Source: Prosapia bicincta (taxonomy: Eukaryota > Arthropoda > Insecta > Hemiptera > Cercopidae). From it: a stretch of 64,000 bases of DNA. The stretch spans positions 7,570,501-7,634,500 of the forward strand of contig JBAIZL010000376.1 in NCBI GenBank assembly GCA_036971475.1. Reading direction: 5' to 3'. Numbering within the stretch: position 1 is the stretch's first letter; each line of letters begins with the position of its first letter. The notes beneath the pieces are model-generated. The model saw only the letters and a list, made by a program, of their open reading frames with translations, made no database searches and had not been told where the DNA came from. This document shows positions 45,475 to 55,014 of this stretch, piece after piece. Both the position numbers and the translations under genes were made by a program.

Positions 45475-46760
45475 AATGAATTTTTGTGCATGTGTATTAC
45501 TTGTGATTACGTTGTTGTTTTTATGTGCTGTAGGGAAATTTCGCTTAGGGCACTGCTGATAGTACTTTCCATGTGTAGACCATCTGGTTGTGAATGGAAG
45601 TTTGAGTTGTAAGTGAAATAGTTTAGTTTGGTGATGGTTTGGAGGATGTTTAGGATTTCGGATGGGTTTTTGGTATGTTATTCTGTGTTAATTGGTTCTC
45701 TAGGATGTTGAAGGTTACGGGTATAAGTATGTTGGTGTACATATTTGTTATGTCGAGTGACAGTAGTGTTGAGTTGTGTGGTAGGTTTGTCTTTTATTTT
45801 ATTTATGAGATTTGTTCTGTTTTTTATGTGGGTTTCTGTGTTTAAGTTTATGGATTGTCTGATTATTTTGTCCATGTATTTTGCTAATTTATGTGCACGG
45901 GCATTCTGGTAGTTAATGATGGCTCGGATAAGAAAATTGGGTTTGTGAATTTTGTGAAGAGCGCGGAGGGTAGGTGCTTTAGGGTTGATCTGTTTCAGGT
46001 GGGATTTTTTTGTTTTTATTGATAATGTATTTAGATGTATTAATTAATTGTTTGATGGTTCTGTGATATTTCTCAATTGGATCTGTATTTAGTTGTATTA
46101 TATTATTATTTATTATGTATTCATTGATTTTGTCATTTAGACTCTTTGTAATAACAATTACTGTATTGTTGCATTTTTCTGCTGTGGTGAGTGTTATGTT
46201 TAGTGTAGCTTTTAGGTTTTATGTTTGCTGCGATTTTATTTATTTGTTCACGTTTTTTTGGTTATGTGTTTATGTTTTTTACGTTTTTTGTGTCATGTCG
46301 AAGTGAGTTTTGGTCATTGGTGACGGTTGTGTGTATTGCTGTTTCAGTTAGTACTATAATGTTTCCATATATAATATTATTTGATTTTTAATGTAGGTTC
46401 TATTTCTGGCCTTTGTTTATTAAATTCATTTCGTGCTGTGTGAATTTGTTATTAGTGAGGTTAAACATACGGAGGTAGAATTTTTGTGTAGGTTGAGAGT
46501 ATATTGTGTTTTTTGTTTTACATAATAGTTGATTAAACTTTTTGTTGGGTTTATTTTTATTGTTTTTAGTTTATTTGTTGCCCAATTATGATTTGTTGTA
46601 AGTTCGTGTCCGATTGTGTTGGCGAGGTTTAGGTGAAGTAGGAAATCCCTTTGTTTCAGTGAGTCTTTATTTTTGTATACAGTTGTAAAGGTTTGTTTTA
46701 TGTAAATTAAACATTTACACAATTTGAAATTTACAGACACACAAAAACACAAAGTACAAA
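45475..46760 (-). mobile_element. Penelope-like element relic 1: N-terminal half of the reverse transcriptase
   Basis: Read on the minus strand, the relic gives a recognisable Penelope-like reverse transcriptase in several frames. Upstream, 46,752-46,426 includes TNHNWATNKLKTI, which fits the region before the RT. From about 46,220 to 45,775 one frame is open and contains NNTVIVITKSLNDKI, then LRALHKIHKPN and IRAIINYQNARAHKLAKY (45,860-45,969), then INLNTETHIKNRTNLINKI. After a frameshift comes motif A, LLSLDITNMYTNI, with the catalytic Asp codon at 45,752-45,754. After another shift comes the motif-B region, NYFTYNSNFHSQPDGLHMES (about 45,560-45,620), and then SLQHIK. Motif C and the endonuclease are absent because the 59-bp satellite begins there. 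Non-functional. PLEs are retroelements that encode an RT related to telomerase plus, usually, a GIY-YIG nuclease. Family assignment is by memory of conserved motifs, not by a search. Confidence 0.85.
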
Positions 46761-46779
46761 CATATTAAACGAACAGACC

Positions 46780-47250
46780 CAATGCAAATCAGACATACTC
46801 TTTGATATTATCGAAGACCTGCCTTTAAAACAGTCACCGCTTGACCCAACATCTACAAGCAGAAGTCACATGCGATTGAAAACGTTCTGTCTCAGTAAGT
46901 TTTTACAAATTTACAAAATTTAAAGTTCGGATAGTCATAAACTATTGTTAAAGTGAATAATTAATAATCACAATATTAAGTGGCAAAATAAAAAGAGAGT
47001 TTCTATGGAAATTTTGAGATGGACTATTTTGTTTTCGCTTCCTTTTTTTCGTTTCTAATTATGGTGGTCTATAATTTCTCCTTGGTTGTATATAGGGTCG
47101 CTCCTTGGTTGTCATTGCTGAAATAATGTAATCTAAAGTTTTTATTTTTAACCAAAATATTGTTTTAAATTAAGTTAAAATCCTGGTAGTTTCTCGTAGA
47201 ATAGAAACGGATCTTTATTATATTTGCAGTATTTGATAAAGTTCTATTAT
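46780..47250. other. Unassigned sequence upstream of PLE relic 1
   Basis: No coding motif, RNA gene or tandem repeat was recognised. The stretch could hold the decayed 5' untranslated part of PLE relic 1, since that element points away from it, but nothing shows this directly. Confidence 0.4.
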
Positions 47251-47261
47251 AAATAGCATAA

Positions 47262-47890
47262 TGATTGAAATTATAAACACATTTTCCTGGTTACAGACGC
47301 AGACGTCGGGAACAGGCTTCAGAAAGGAAAACTTACGACATCTTCTGGATCCGGAAAATAATTTTTTTAAAAGGTCTGAAAGTTAAATATTAACGGTAAG
47401 TTTTATACTATTTGCAGATTTGTCTGTTATTATATTATCAAAACAAGAGGTTTTTACCATTATATAGTTACGCATTGTTAACATTGATACATTTCTATTT
47501 TTGTCAATATTCTCCTCTCCATTTGCATTCTAACTAATTCTAATAGTTTTTTACCTAAAGCAAAAAGGCACCTAAAAATGTTTCTTTAATATCACGCTTC
47601 TAACTTTGCCCCTGCAGTTGCTTAGTATACTATTTGTTTAGGAGACTTGTGTACGTAGTTACCTGCTTTTTCGTTGAAGGGTCGGAATCTACTATGACAT
47701 ATTAAGTGTAAAACTATATATGAAATTATAAAGACATTTTGCTGGTTACAGATGCAGACGTCGGGAACAGGCTTCTGAAAGGAAAGCATGCGATAATTTC
47801 TATAGCCGGAAAATCATATTTTATAAATGACCAAAATTACTTTAATTTTAAGTCTTGTACTATTTGTAAGATTGTACAACTATCCCTAAT
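47262..47890 (+). repeat. Pair of diverged direct repeats 455 bp apart
   Basis: A segment around 47,262-47,425 resembles 47,717-47,880. Both copies contain TGAAATTATAAA, then CTGGTTACAGA, GCAGACGTCGGGAACAGGCTT and GAAAGGAAA, then a CCGGAAAAT block and ACTATTTG. TTACAG starts at 47,291 and 47,746. The pyrimidine-rich run ending in TTACAG looks like a splice acceptor, but no exon could be proven. The second copy leads straight into the plus-strand PLE relic, so both may be 5' parts of one element carried as a partial tandem copy. That arrangement is known for Penelope elements, but here it is inference. Confidence 0.6.
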
Positions 47891-48370
47891 AGGAACAGCT
47901 GAGATCATAAATCTGAGGTTGTGGGTATTTCGGTCCCCAATGAATGTTATTTGTCATCCCTTGATGTTACAACTTTATTCACTAAGCCTCCTGTATGCTT
48001 AGCTACTAATAGTTTAAAAACTTAGGTATTTAATACGAGAAGTCACTATGTTTAATGAAGGCTTTCTGGAATTACTTGAAATTTTACCTAATAATGCTTA
48101 CTTTCAGTTAACAATGGACTTTACAAACAAATTGTAGGCTCTCCTGTAGGATCTAACACATAGCCTATATAATCCAATAGGGAATGGGGGATCTAGAATA
48201 TCTGGGAAAAATTAAACACATTTAAGTCTATATTAACAGCTTGACTGCAATATTTTTACAGCTGTTCCTACGAAAAGAACGTAGGATGCAGTCGCTTTAT
48301 GAATTACGTATAATTAATATAAAATTTAGGGTTGGAATAGAACTTAATACATGTTAAGATGTTTATAAAT
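47890..48370 (+). mobile_element. Penelope-like element relic 3: RT motifs A to C, plus strand
   Basis: In the frame through 47,955 the strand reads YLSSLDVTTLFTK, the PLE motif-A pattern with its catalytic Asp. The following sequence continues in shifting frames: FLELLEILPNNAYF (about 48,062-48,103), then VNNGLYKQIVGSPVGS (about 48,108-48,155), which is the motif-B block. About 100 bp further, CNIFTAVPTKR sits where sequence after the catalytic YVDD is expected, and IKFRVGIELN (about 48,325) matches the next conserved stretch. Several stops and frameshifts show it is dead. Its motif wording differs from relics 1 and 2 (SLDVT and GSPVGS here, SLDIT there), so it probably comes from another PLE lineage, and it is on the opposite strand. 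Confidence 0.75.
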
Positions 48371-48374
48371 ACAT

Positions 48375-48900
48375 ATTATAAAGTATGAGGGGATTTTACA
48401 TTTCCAGGACAGCTGAAACCATGATTTTCATTTTTAAACCGTCATATATCTGGAAATATTCAACCTAACAAGACATTTCTGATACGGAACTAAAGAAGAA
48501 ATCTTGTATAGTCATCCGCTGCTTTCATTTTAAAATTATCTTCTACAGTTTAACAATCATTGGGACATTGAGTAGTGTTCGACTTTGGTTAATGTGAAGG
48601 GGGAGAAATTTTCACCGTCAGTTTTACCAATATTTCGATGAAATATCAGATTTTTTATATATACGTAGCAGAATGTAATGTAAAATGACGTGGTGCTAAT
48701 AGTTACCTAATAGTATTACCTTACAAACACCTTGTTATTGAGTCTCAAGAAGGAACAATTTGCACCTCTTCTGCTGCCTTCTCGAAACTGAAAATGCATG
48801 CAATCAAATTAGTACTTCCGTTGGGGTTAAGCTGAAACACTGGAGATGTGCCCCTGCGTCACCTAGAACAAACCTGTTAAGCAGAATCTATTATTTTGTA
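48375..48900. other. Unassigned A/T-rich sequence
   Basis: No domain, RNA gene or tandem repeat was recognised between the PLE relic on the left and the LINE relic on the right. Confidence 0.4.
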
Positions 48901-48904
48901 TATT

Positions 48905-49397
48905 TATAATGTTGTCTTATGGTCGGAGGTAAGTGGTCAGTCGGGACAGGTGCCGTCTGAGTGTGTTGTGGGTGGGGTTTGATCTACCCAGTGAGGAAGT
49001 GAGTGTGGATGTTGTATGCGCGTAAGTCTGTTTGTAGAACCTTGTTGCTAAGTGTCGGTGGTGTTGTCTGATGAAAGGTACTTTCGTCGTTTTTTCCGTG
49101 AGGTTTATCTGCGTTGTGTGGTGATTGTGTCTGGTCCAGGAGCTTTCCTGGAGTTTGTTTATCAAATCCTTACGGTTTGACAGGTATGAGCTAACTAGGT
49201 GTATAAACCCGTTTGGAAATCTATAGTCCCTTAGTTTCATTAATATCGTAGTTTCCCGTTATGCCAGACCTGGTCAAATGCCATTTCAATGTCCAGGAAG
49301 ACTACCCTTGTCGAGCAGAAATTGTTGAAACCCTTGGTTGGATGCTCCACCCCTCTCATCATCTGATGCGCGGCCGAGTTGCTCAGACCTCAGTATG

Positions 49398-49433
<36 letters not shown>

Positions 49434-49725
49434 ATATGCTTGTTAATACGTTTGTGTAGGTTTTTTTTTCAAATACCTTGCCCATCGTATTCAACAAGGT
49501 TATCGGTCTATAAGAGTCAGGTTTTCTGTGGTTTGCCGGGACACCCATCCGCCCATTCGGGCCCATGAGTGGGGAATAGCGCAGCGATTCTCGCATGAAG
49601 TGTTTAACCATCGGCCAGATGGGTGTATTTATTGTGTTTAAGGTCGCCAATTCCGCTTGGAAGCGATCGACTTTGTACTGAATTAGTTCCCGACTAATTT
49701 ACCTTTCAAGGTGGTCAACAGTTGT
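48905..49725 (-). mobile_element. Jockey-type non-LTR retrotransposon relic with internal deletion
   Basis: Read on the minus strand from 49,725 down. First comes QYKVDRFQAEL, with an in-frame stop just before it. Next, at about 49,486-49,535, is KPDSYRPITLLNTMGKVFEK, the first RT block of Jockey/I-type LINEs. It runs into a (CA)n tract where the expected QFGFR stretch should be. After that come SNSAAHQMMRGVEHPTKGF and FLDIEMAFDQVWHNG, RT motif A, with the key Asp near 49,291-49,302. A stop and frameshift follow, then FPNGFIHLVSSYLSNR (48,917-49,240 frame). Within about 20 codons the sequence jumps to RHLATRFYKQ and LGRSNPTHNTLRRH, which belong near the C terminus of such ORF2 proteins. RT motifs B to E, including the YADD box, are therefore missing. 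Non-functional. Confidence 0.85.
49398..49433. repeat. (TG)n/(CA)n microsatellite
   Basis: About 17 uninterrupted TG dinucleotides. The tract lies inside the minus-strand LINE relic, where it replaces coding sequence between RT blocks and produces a run of His-Thr codons. Confidence 0.95.
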
Positions 49726-50585
49726 GATAATTTTTGTTAAAAGATATCGTTAGGTGCTGCATACCAGCGGACTTACGGTGAACTAATGCAAACAAAAAGG
49801 CTTTATGCAGCACGGAGTCGAATACTAATAGTTTTTTTTTTTAGCAAATTACTCATAAACAACTTTGATGTTTCTCCTTCACTTGGTATAACACTCATAT
49901 AGTTTTCTTCTGTAGTAGACAAGCCAAATCGGTTCCCGCTGTTTTACAGGGAAAGCCACTGAATTTTTACAATACCCGGCATCTTAACTGTCTTTCTCTG
50001 TTATGTCAGATTCAAGATATAGTAACTTGGGTTTTAGTAACGAAATAAGAAGGGTAAGGGGTAGGTATCAACATGCACCCAGACCGCTTCGCCAACTTAC
50101 CTCCTCACGCCACCTTAGGTTGGAACTAATCTCCCTCTATACCAAAGTAAGTAAAATTATGAAACGGCAGCTTGTTTTGTAGCTTGATAAAAGGCAAATG
50201 ACGTCGTTTGTGCTTAAAGACTTAGAAGTTAGAGCAATGGTGTTATACAATAATACCTGTAGCAACAATTATTTACCTAATTTTTTTTACAACAAGCAAT
50301 CTCAAACACTTACAAAACAACTAAGAATCTAGGTCTCAGATTACTTCCACACGGTTTTGGTGCGTGGAGAAATAAGTCCTAAACTTACCCGTCTTACAAC
50401 TAGCCCTGGTCTCTCCTGCTTATTGGATCTGCAACAATAACAAAGCCTTTATGGTTACAAAATAAGTTAAGGGTAAACTTGCATGTGGACGATTTCCTTT
50501 AAAAATTATACTATCTAATATAATTATACCTACGTACTTCATAGAAAGTTATGTAAGGCTTGTCTAATACCGTAAAATTATATTA
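49726..50585. other. Unassigned sequence
   Basis: No confident domain or tandem repeat was seen. This is where the 5' part of the LINE relic would lie, but no endonuclease or gag-like motif was recognised on the minus strand. Confidence 0.4.
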
Positions 50586-50589
50586 GGGA

Positions 50590-50700
50590 TGTTTGGCGGC
50601 TTATATCTAAAGCTGATGGCATTTTGCACCCCAGCGAGTATAATATCTCATCCCTTGATGTGACATCATTATTTATTAATAGAGGAACTCACTGAGTTTT
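50590..50700 (+). mobile_element. Penelope-like element relic 4: isolated RT motif A
   Basis: One plus-strand frame reads LISKADGILHPSEY and then NISSLDVTSLFINR, a good match to the motif-A region of Penelope-like RTs, including the catalytic Asp of SLDVT. A stop follows almost at once, and no other RT block was recognised downstream. At the DNA level it shares TCATCCCTTGATGT with relic 3, which suggests the same or a sister lineage. It is too short to say more. Confidence 0.6.
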
Positions 50701-51740
50701 TCCATTTATACTCATTATCCCTAAGTTTTAAAATTTTCCCCAATTTGTAATGAAAAATAATAAAGCATATAAATGTGTTTTTCAATATACCACTTTCATA
50801 AAACTGACTAAAATGTATACAATAATTTTTCATGGCCCTCCTACCATTTTCAGAGAGAATTGTTTAGGGACTATTAATATATTTGTAATACTTGGAGGGG
50901 AAAACGTGAGGTGCTGCCAGTAAATAATACAAGTAGACAATCCATGATGTAGATGATCCATTATTGGTTGTAAATGTCTAACATTTTTAGTAAATGGTAT
51001 TTATTTAATACTAGCAGTATTATGGGACCTATTTAGAACAAAATTACACTTTTTGGCATTAATTTGGCAAAAACCCACTACTTAGTGACTTATTCAGCAG
51101 ACGCGTGTTGCACTAGATCGGCAGTTATTCAATGCTTTGAGTCACGGACAAGGCTCTACAAAATCTCCTACTTCATAATCACTGTATTCTTTTCCAGAAG
51201 AATAATCTGATGAACTGGTAGAATTTTTTCTGAATGGTTTAATCTGCTAAGTTACTTTATGACTGTTTAACTTGTAAAACTGCTGCAACCCACTCATGAA
51301 TAAATATAAATAAACAAACAATAACTCGGATCCATAATTAACAAATGAGATTTAATAATGTAAAAAAAAGTTTAAAAAAATGAAAATGGTTGTGAAATCT
51401 AAACCAAGTAGTAAAATACATAGCCTCATTAAATCAAGCGTAACACATGGCAATGAAAGTTCACTGTGAAAAGCAGCTGGGTTCATTCTAAAGTCTTTAC
51501 TAAGGACATAACTAGAGGAAAAAACCGAGCCTGCCTCTATAAAACTGGTACTATATCTGATATAATATCACATTAACCCCGCTTGGTATATTTAGCAATA
51601 TTTCTGCTAAATGGTTTATAAATACCCTTCACATTTTTATCTTTGCATTTCTTCGAGTTTCTCTTAATTTGTATTTGATAACATAAATTTACAATGAACA
51701 TACATAAACAGCTTTGCGATGAATATTATTGTACGACAAA
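50701..51740. other. Unassigned A/T-rich sequence
   Basis: No reading frame, domain or repeat could be supported. Short A-runs and T-runs only. Confidence 0.4.
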
Positions 51741-51749
51741 TTGCTACAA

Positions 51750-52560
51750 ATCAAGCAAATATGATTACCATGATCAATTGACTATAACTGAGGACATAGA
51801 GCCAAGAATTCTTGCCAGAGGACTCTAATATTATCTAAATTAAAGGAAATGAAGAAATGTTTGTGAGGTAAAAATACATTCCATGTCTCTCCGACTGCAA
51901 TGAACACATCCTTCAAATTAAGTCAGTATGCTTGCCTTGATCAATTGACTATAACTGAGGACATAGAGCCAGGAATTCTTGCCAGAGGACTCTAATGCTA
52001 TCTACATTAAAGGAAATGATAAAATGTTGGTGAGGTACAACTATATCCCATGTCTGTCCGACTGCAATAAACACATGCTTCAAATTAAGTCAGTATGCTT
52101 GCCATGATCAATTGACTATAACTAAGGACATAGAGCCAGGAATTCTTGCCAGAGGACTCTAATGCTATCTACATTAAAGGGAATGATGAAATGTTGGTGA
52201 GGTACAACTATATCCCATGTCTGTCCGACTGCAATGAACACATGCTTCAAATCAAGTCAGTGTGCTTGCCATAATCAATTGACTATAACTGAGGACATAG
52301 GGCCATGAATTCTTCCCAGAGGACTCTAATATTATCTAAATTAAAGGAAATTATGAAATGTTGGTGAGGTACAACTAAATTCTATGTCTGTCCGACTGCA
52401 ATGAACACATGCTTCAAATCAAGTCAGTATGCTTGGCATGATTAATTGACTATGACTGAGGACATAGAGCCATGAATTCTTCCCAGAGGTTTCTAATATT
52501 ATCTAAATTAAAGGAAATGATGAAACGTTGGTGAGGTACAACTAGTTCCCAAGTCTGTCA
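51750..52560 (+). repeat. 167-bp tandem repeat, about 4.8 copies
   Basis: The marker TGATCAATTGACTATAACTG (or a one- or two-base variant) starts at 51,771, 51,938, 52,105, 52,272 and 52,439, exactly 167 bp apart each time. Each unit also carries GAATTCTT, CAGAGG, TCTAATATTATCTA or a close variant, GGTGAGGTACAACTA, and TGTCTGTCCGACTGCAAT. The last unit breaks off after CAAGTCTGTCAG at 52,560, directly against the 3' end of PLE relic 2. Unit length is constant and divergence is modest, so the expansion is fairly young. No coding frame runs through it. Confidence 0.95.
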
Positions 52561-52564
52561 GGGA

Positions 52565-53795
52565 GAACACAATGATACGTTTTGTCATCATCTTGAAATA
52601 ACTGATTAAACTATTATAATTATTAAATAACTAATCCGAGTAAGATTTATGAATGTAGTGGGGGGGATTAGGTTGGATGTCTACTATGCAATGGAAAAGG
52701 GTGTTAAATTAAAGAGTGTGTGGTCGTTTAAGATATTGTCTCTATCTGTTGTGTGATGTTTGTATACTTCATATTATTCTGTAGTTCTTAGTTTGTTTCT
52801 ATTGTTTAATATGTGGATAGCATTTAAATTAATATGTATGTATCTGTATGTGTGTTGCATGTTTTTGTTGCGTAGCTGGATGTTTTCTATGTTGTTGATG
52901 TGTTCTTTGAACCATGTGTTGATTGATCTACTGGTTTGGCCGATATAGAAGGTGGGACAGTCGTTACGTTATTTTGTGTTATACCGTATAGATTGTATTT
53001 GTCTGTTTGTTGTTGAAAGGGTTTAATGTGTTATCTTAAAGTGTTTGTTGTTTTGTGTGATATTTGCTAATTTAGTTGTCTGAATATGGAAGAATTATGT
53101 GTGTTTATGTGATTGTAGTGGTTTGTGAGGGATTTGTATTTATTGTTTTTTGTGAGGATTGTTGGTGTGGTTTACTTTCAATGTTGACTCTCTATTAGTA
53201 TGTTGTCTATAAGTGTATGTTGGTAGCAGTTTTGTTGAGCAATGTATTTTAGTGTATTGAGTTTTTCGTCAAAGTCTTTTTGCTGCATAGGTATAATGTT
53301 TAGGGGGTGTAACATATGGTTAAAAGTACTGTGTTTGAGTTGTAGATGTGTTATGTATGACGACATCAGTGGTTGTCTGTATATTTTGAAATTGTATTTG
53401 GTGATAGTAAGGACCAGGAGGTTTATTTTATAGTTGTCTTCTAATTCGAGGGTAAATGGCAAGTTTTGATGTATGGTATTGTGTATTTGTTTGATTTGCC
53501 ATTTGTTGCCGTATAGCATTAGAATGCCATCTTCATATCTATGGTAGTAAATTATTTTTTGTGTATGTTTGTTGTTCTGTAGAATGTGTTGTTCTGCAAT
53601 GTGATGGAGAAATATTTTTTCAGGATGCTAGGCGGCCCATCTTTTATGTGTATAATTTGTGTTGATATGTGAAACAGTTTAGTGATGTTATGCTTTTGAT
53701 GTGTAAGTTTATGTGGAGTTCTGCTAGATGTGGCATGTTTTGTAATATTTAGAGTGTTTTTTTGCAGTGGACGGATTAGTTTATTGGTTTTTTAT
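52565..53795 (-). mobile_element. Penelope-like element relic 2: RT C-terminal half plus GIY-YIG endonuclease
   Basis: Minus strand, reading down from 53,795. ITSLNCFTYQHKLYT (53,647-53,691) matches the block before motif B in relic 1. A damaged motif B, KDGPPSIL, follows, then IFLHHIAEQHI. Motif C reads YYHRYEDGILMLY (53,513-53,552), where family members have YVDD: Val is now Glu and the second catalytic Asp is Gly. The frame 53,519-53,178 continues with LPFTLELEDNYKINLLVLTI and FKIYRQPL, typical of sequence after the active site. The linker has several stops. The endonuclease follows: NDCPTFYIGQTSRSI (52,922-52,966), WFKEHI and LRTTEYNEVYKHH (about 52,753-52,790), and then LND. The YIGQT box is the second half of the GIY-YIG signature. 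The element is 5'-truncated near 53,795 and is dead. Confidence 0.9.
52568..52603 (-). other. Hammerhead-like 3' tail of PLE relic 2 (degenerate)
   Basis: On the minus strand the tail reads TTTCAAGATGATGACAAAAC followed by GTATCATTG. PLEs are known to carry hammerhead ribozymes with CUGAUGA and GAAAC core boxes flanking stem II. Here GATGATG and AAAAC lie side by side with almost no stem II, and the first box is CAAGATGA. If homologous, the core is broken. The assignment is inference from motif order and from position at the 3' end of the element. Confidence 0.3.
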
Positions 53796-53819
53796 GTTGA
53801 ATGTCCCTACAAAACTTGT

Positions 53820-55010
53820 TGAGGAAAGTGGATTTAGGTTACGAGGGAAGCTCTAACGAGAAATTAAAAACCAGATGGGTATATCTCCAGAGGCGTCTTC
53901 AGTACGAAACCCACGATCTGAAAATTTAATGCTTTGGTCTTTTCTGAAGTCCCTCATGTGCTAAAACTGATTCGGAATCATCTTTTAGATCAAGGATATG
54001 AACTGAAGGATGGTAAAAAAGTTACCAAAACACATTTTACTTGACTCAGTTAAAAAGTAAAAAAAGCATGTAAAATTACAGAAAGTCACTTACTTTTCTC
54101 AGGAAATGAAAAACAGAATGTAAGGAAAGCTGGCGAACTTCTTTTCAGAACAGTAGTCAAAGCGGTGAATTATATTTTCCCTGGAAACGAGCGTGTAGTA
54201 TACTTTCAAAATGCTGATAGCGACGTGTTAGATGTTTTGAATTCAAGAGCCCCGCTTCATCCAACTAATAAGCTATAAAGTGCATACGCCACTTGTCTGG
54301 ACGAACAGGATCATATTTTAAATCAGATGTATGACCAATGCTCCACTTCTCGAGTTATTGGGAAAAAAACCTTGTTACATTTTCAAGTAGGATGTATGGT
54401 TTCAATCCGTAGTCTACAGGGGTTATTCGATGAGTTGGTGCTTGAAGGATACCAGTACTTGCTGACATCCAGGTGTAATAAAGACGTTGTAGAATCATAT
54501 ATCTCCCTAGTCAGAGGTTTAGGCAGTTTCTAACACCATCCATTACACACAACGGTGACTCATAGAATAAAATCATTATTATTATTAGAAGGTGCAACTG
54601 AAATTTTAAAGACAGGCAATTAATGAAGTGGACTCCGTTGCTAATTATATGTGAGTAGAATGTGAGGCATCAAACATGGCGATGAATAACAGCGTAAACA
54701 ATCGAGGTGACCTTGAAAACCAAGAGTACGATTTACCTGTCGATGGTGTAATAAATCACTTGACAAACATAAGGGCAGATGAACAAGAATGTAGTGAATT
54801 TTTGGACTTATTAGAAATATTAGCAGAATATATAGCGTACCGTGTTTTTAAGAAAAGTATAAATACGTCTTACAAACTACGGAAATAAAATTGGACAATC
54901 CACGACAAACACTTGTGACTGCCTTAGGGTTATTTCTAGAGGTGGCCTAATCGAACCATCTGCAGATTAGTTAAGTCGTTATTGGGCTTGAAATTGAATT
55001 TTAAAAATTT
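53820..55010 (+). pseudogene. P-element/THAP9-type transposase pseudogene
   Basis: A broken copy of a P-element-like DNA transposase. The relic starts near SVRNPRSENLMLW in a shifted frame. From 53,937 to about 54,623 a single frame reads VFSEVPHVLKLIRNHLLDQG, then KQNVRKAGELLFRTVVKAV, then DSDVLDVLNSRAP, then SIRSLQGLFDELVLEGYQYL, LTSRCNKDVVESYISLVRG and HRIKSLLLLEG. These match the order seen in P/THAP9 transposases: the region around the PHxLKLIRNH block, then the LNSR block, then the TSxxNxDxxE block that carries a catalytic Glu. In-frame stops occur at 54,042, 54,051, about 54,276, 54,531 and about 54,621. After a frameshift, 54,676-54,888 gives EILAEYIAYRVFKK. A second shift gives VISRGGLIEPSAD (54,929-54,967), the C-terminal block. 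The N-terminal THAP zinc finger is absent. No terminal inverted repeats were identified. Confidence 0.85.
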
Positions 55011-55014
55011 CAAT

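Noticed and set aside
46115..46306. Plus-strand 63-codon hydrophobic frame
   Set aside because: It is antisense to PLE relic 1, whose conserved RT words are on the minus strand.
49261..49568. Plus-strand frames with Cys-Val runs
   Set aside because: They are antisense to the LINE relic and read through the (TG)n tract.
52760..53433. Plus-strand hydrophobic frames (52,760-52,948 and 53,242-53,433) that look like membrane peptides
   Set aside because: They are antisense to the GIY-YIG and RT regions of PLE relic 2. A/T-rich antisense sequence gives Phe/Leu/Val-rich frames by composition.
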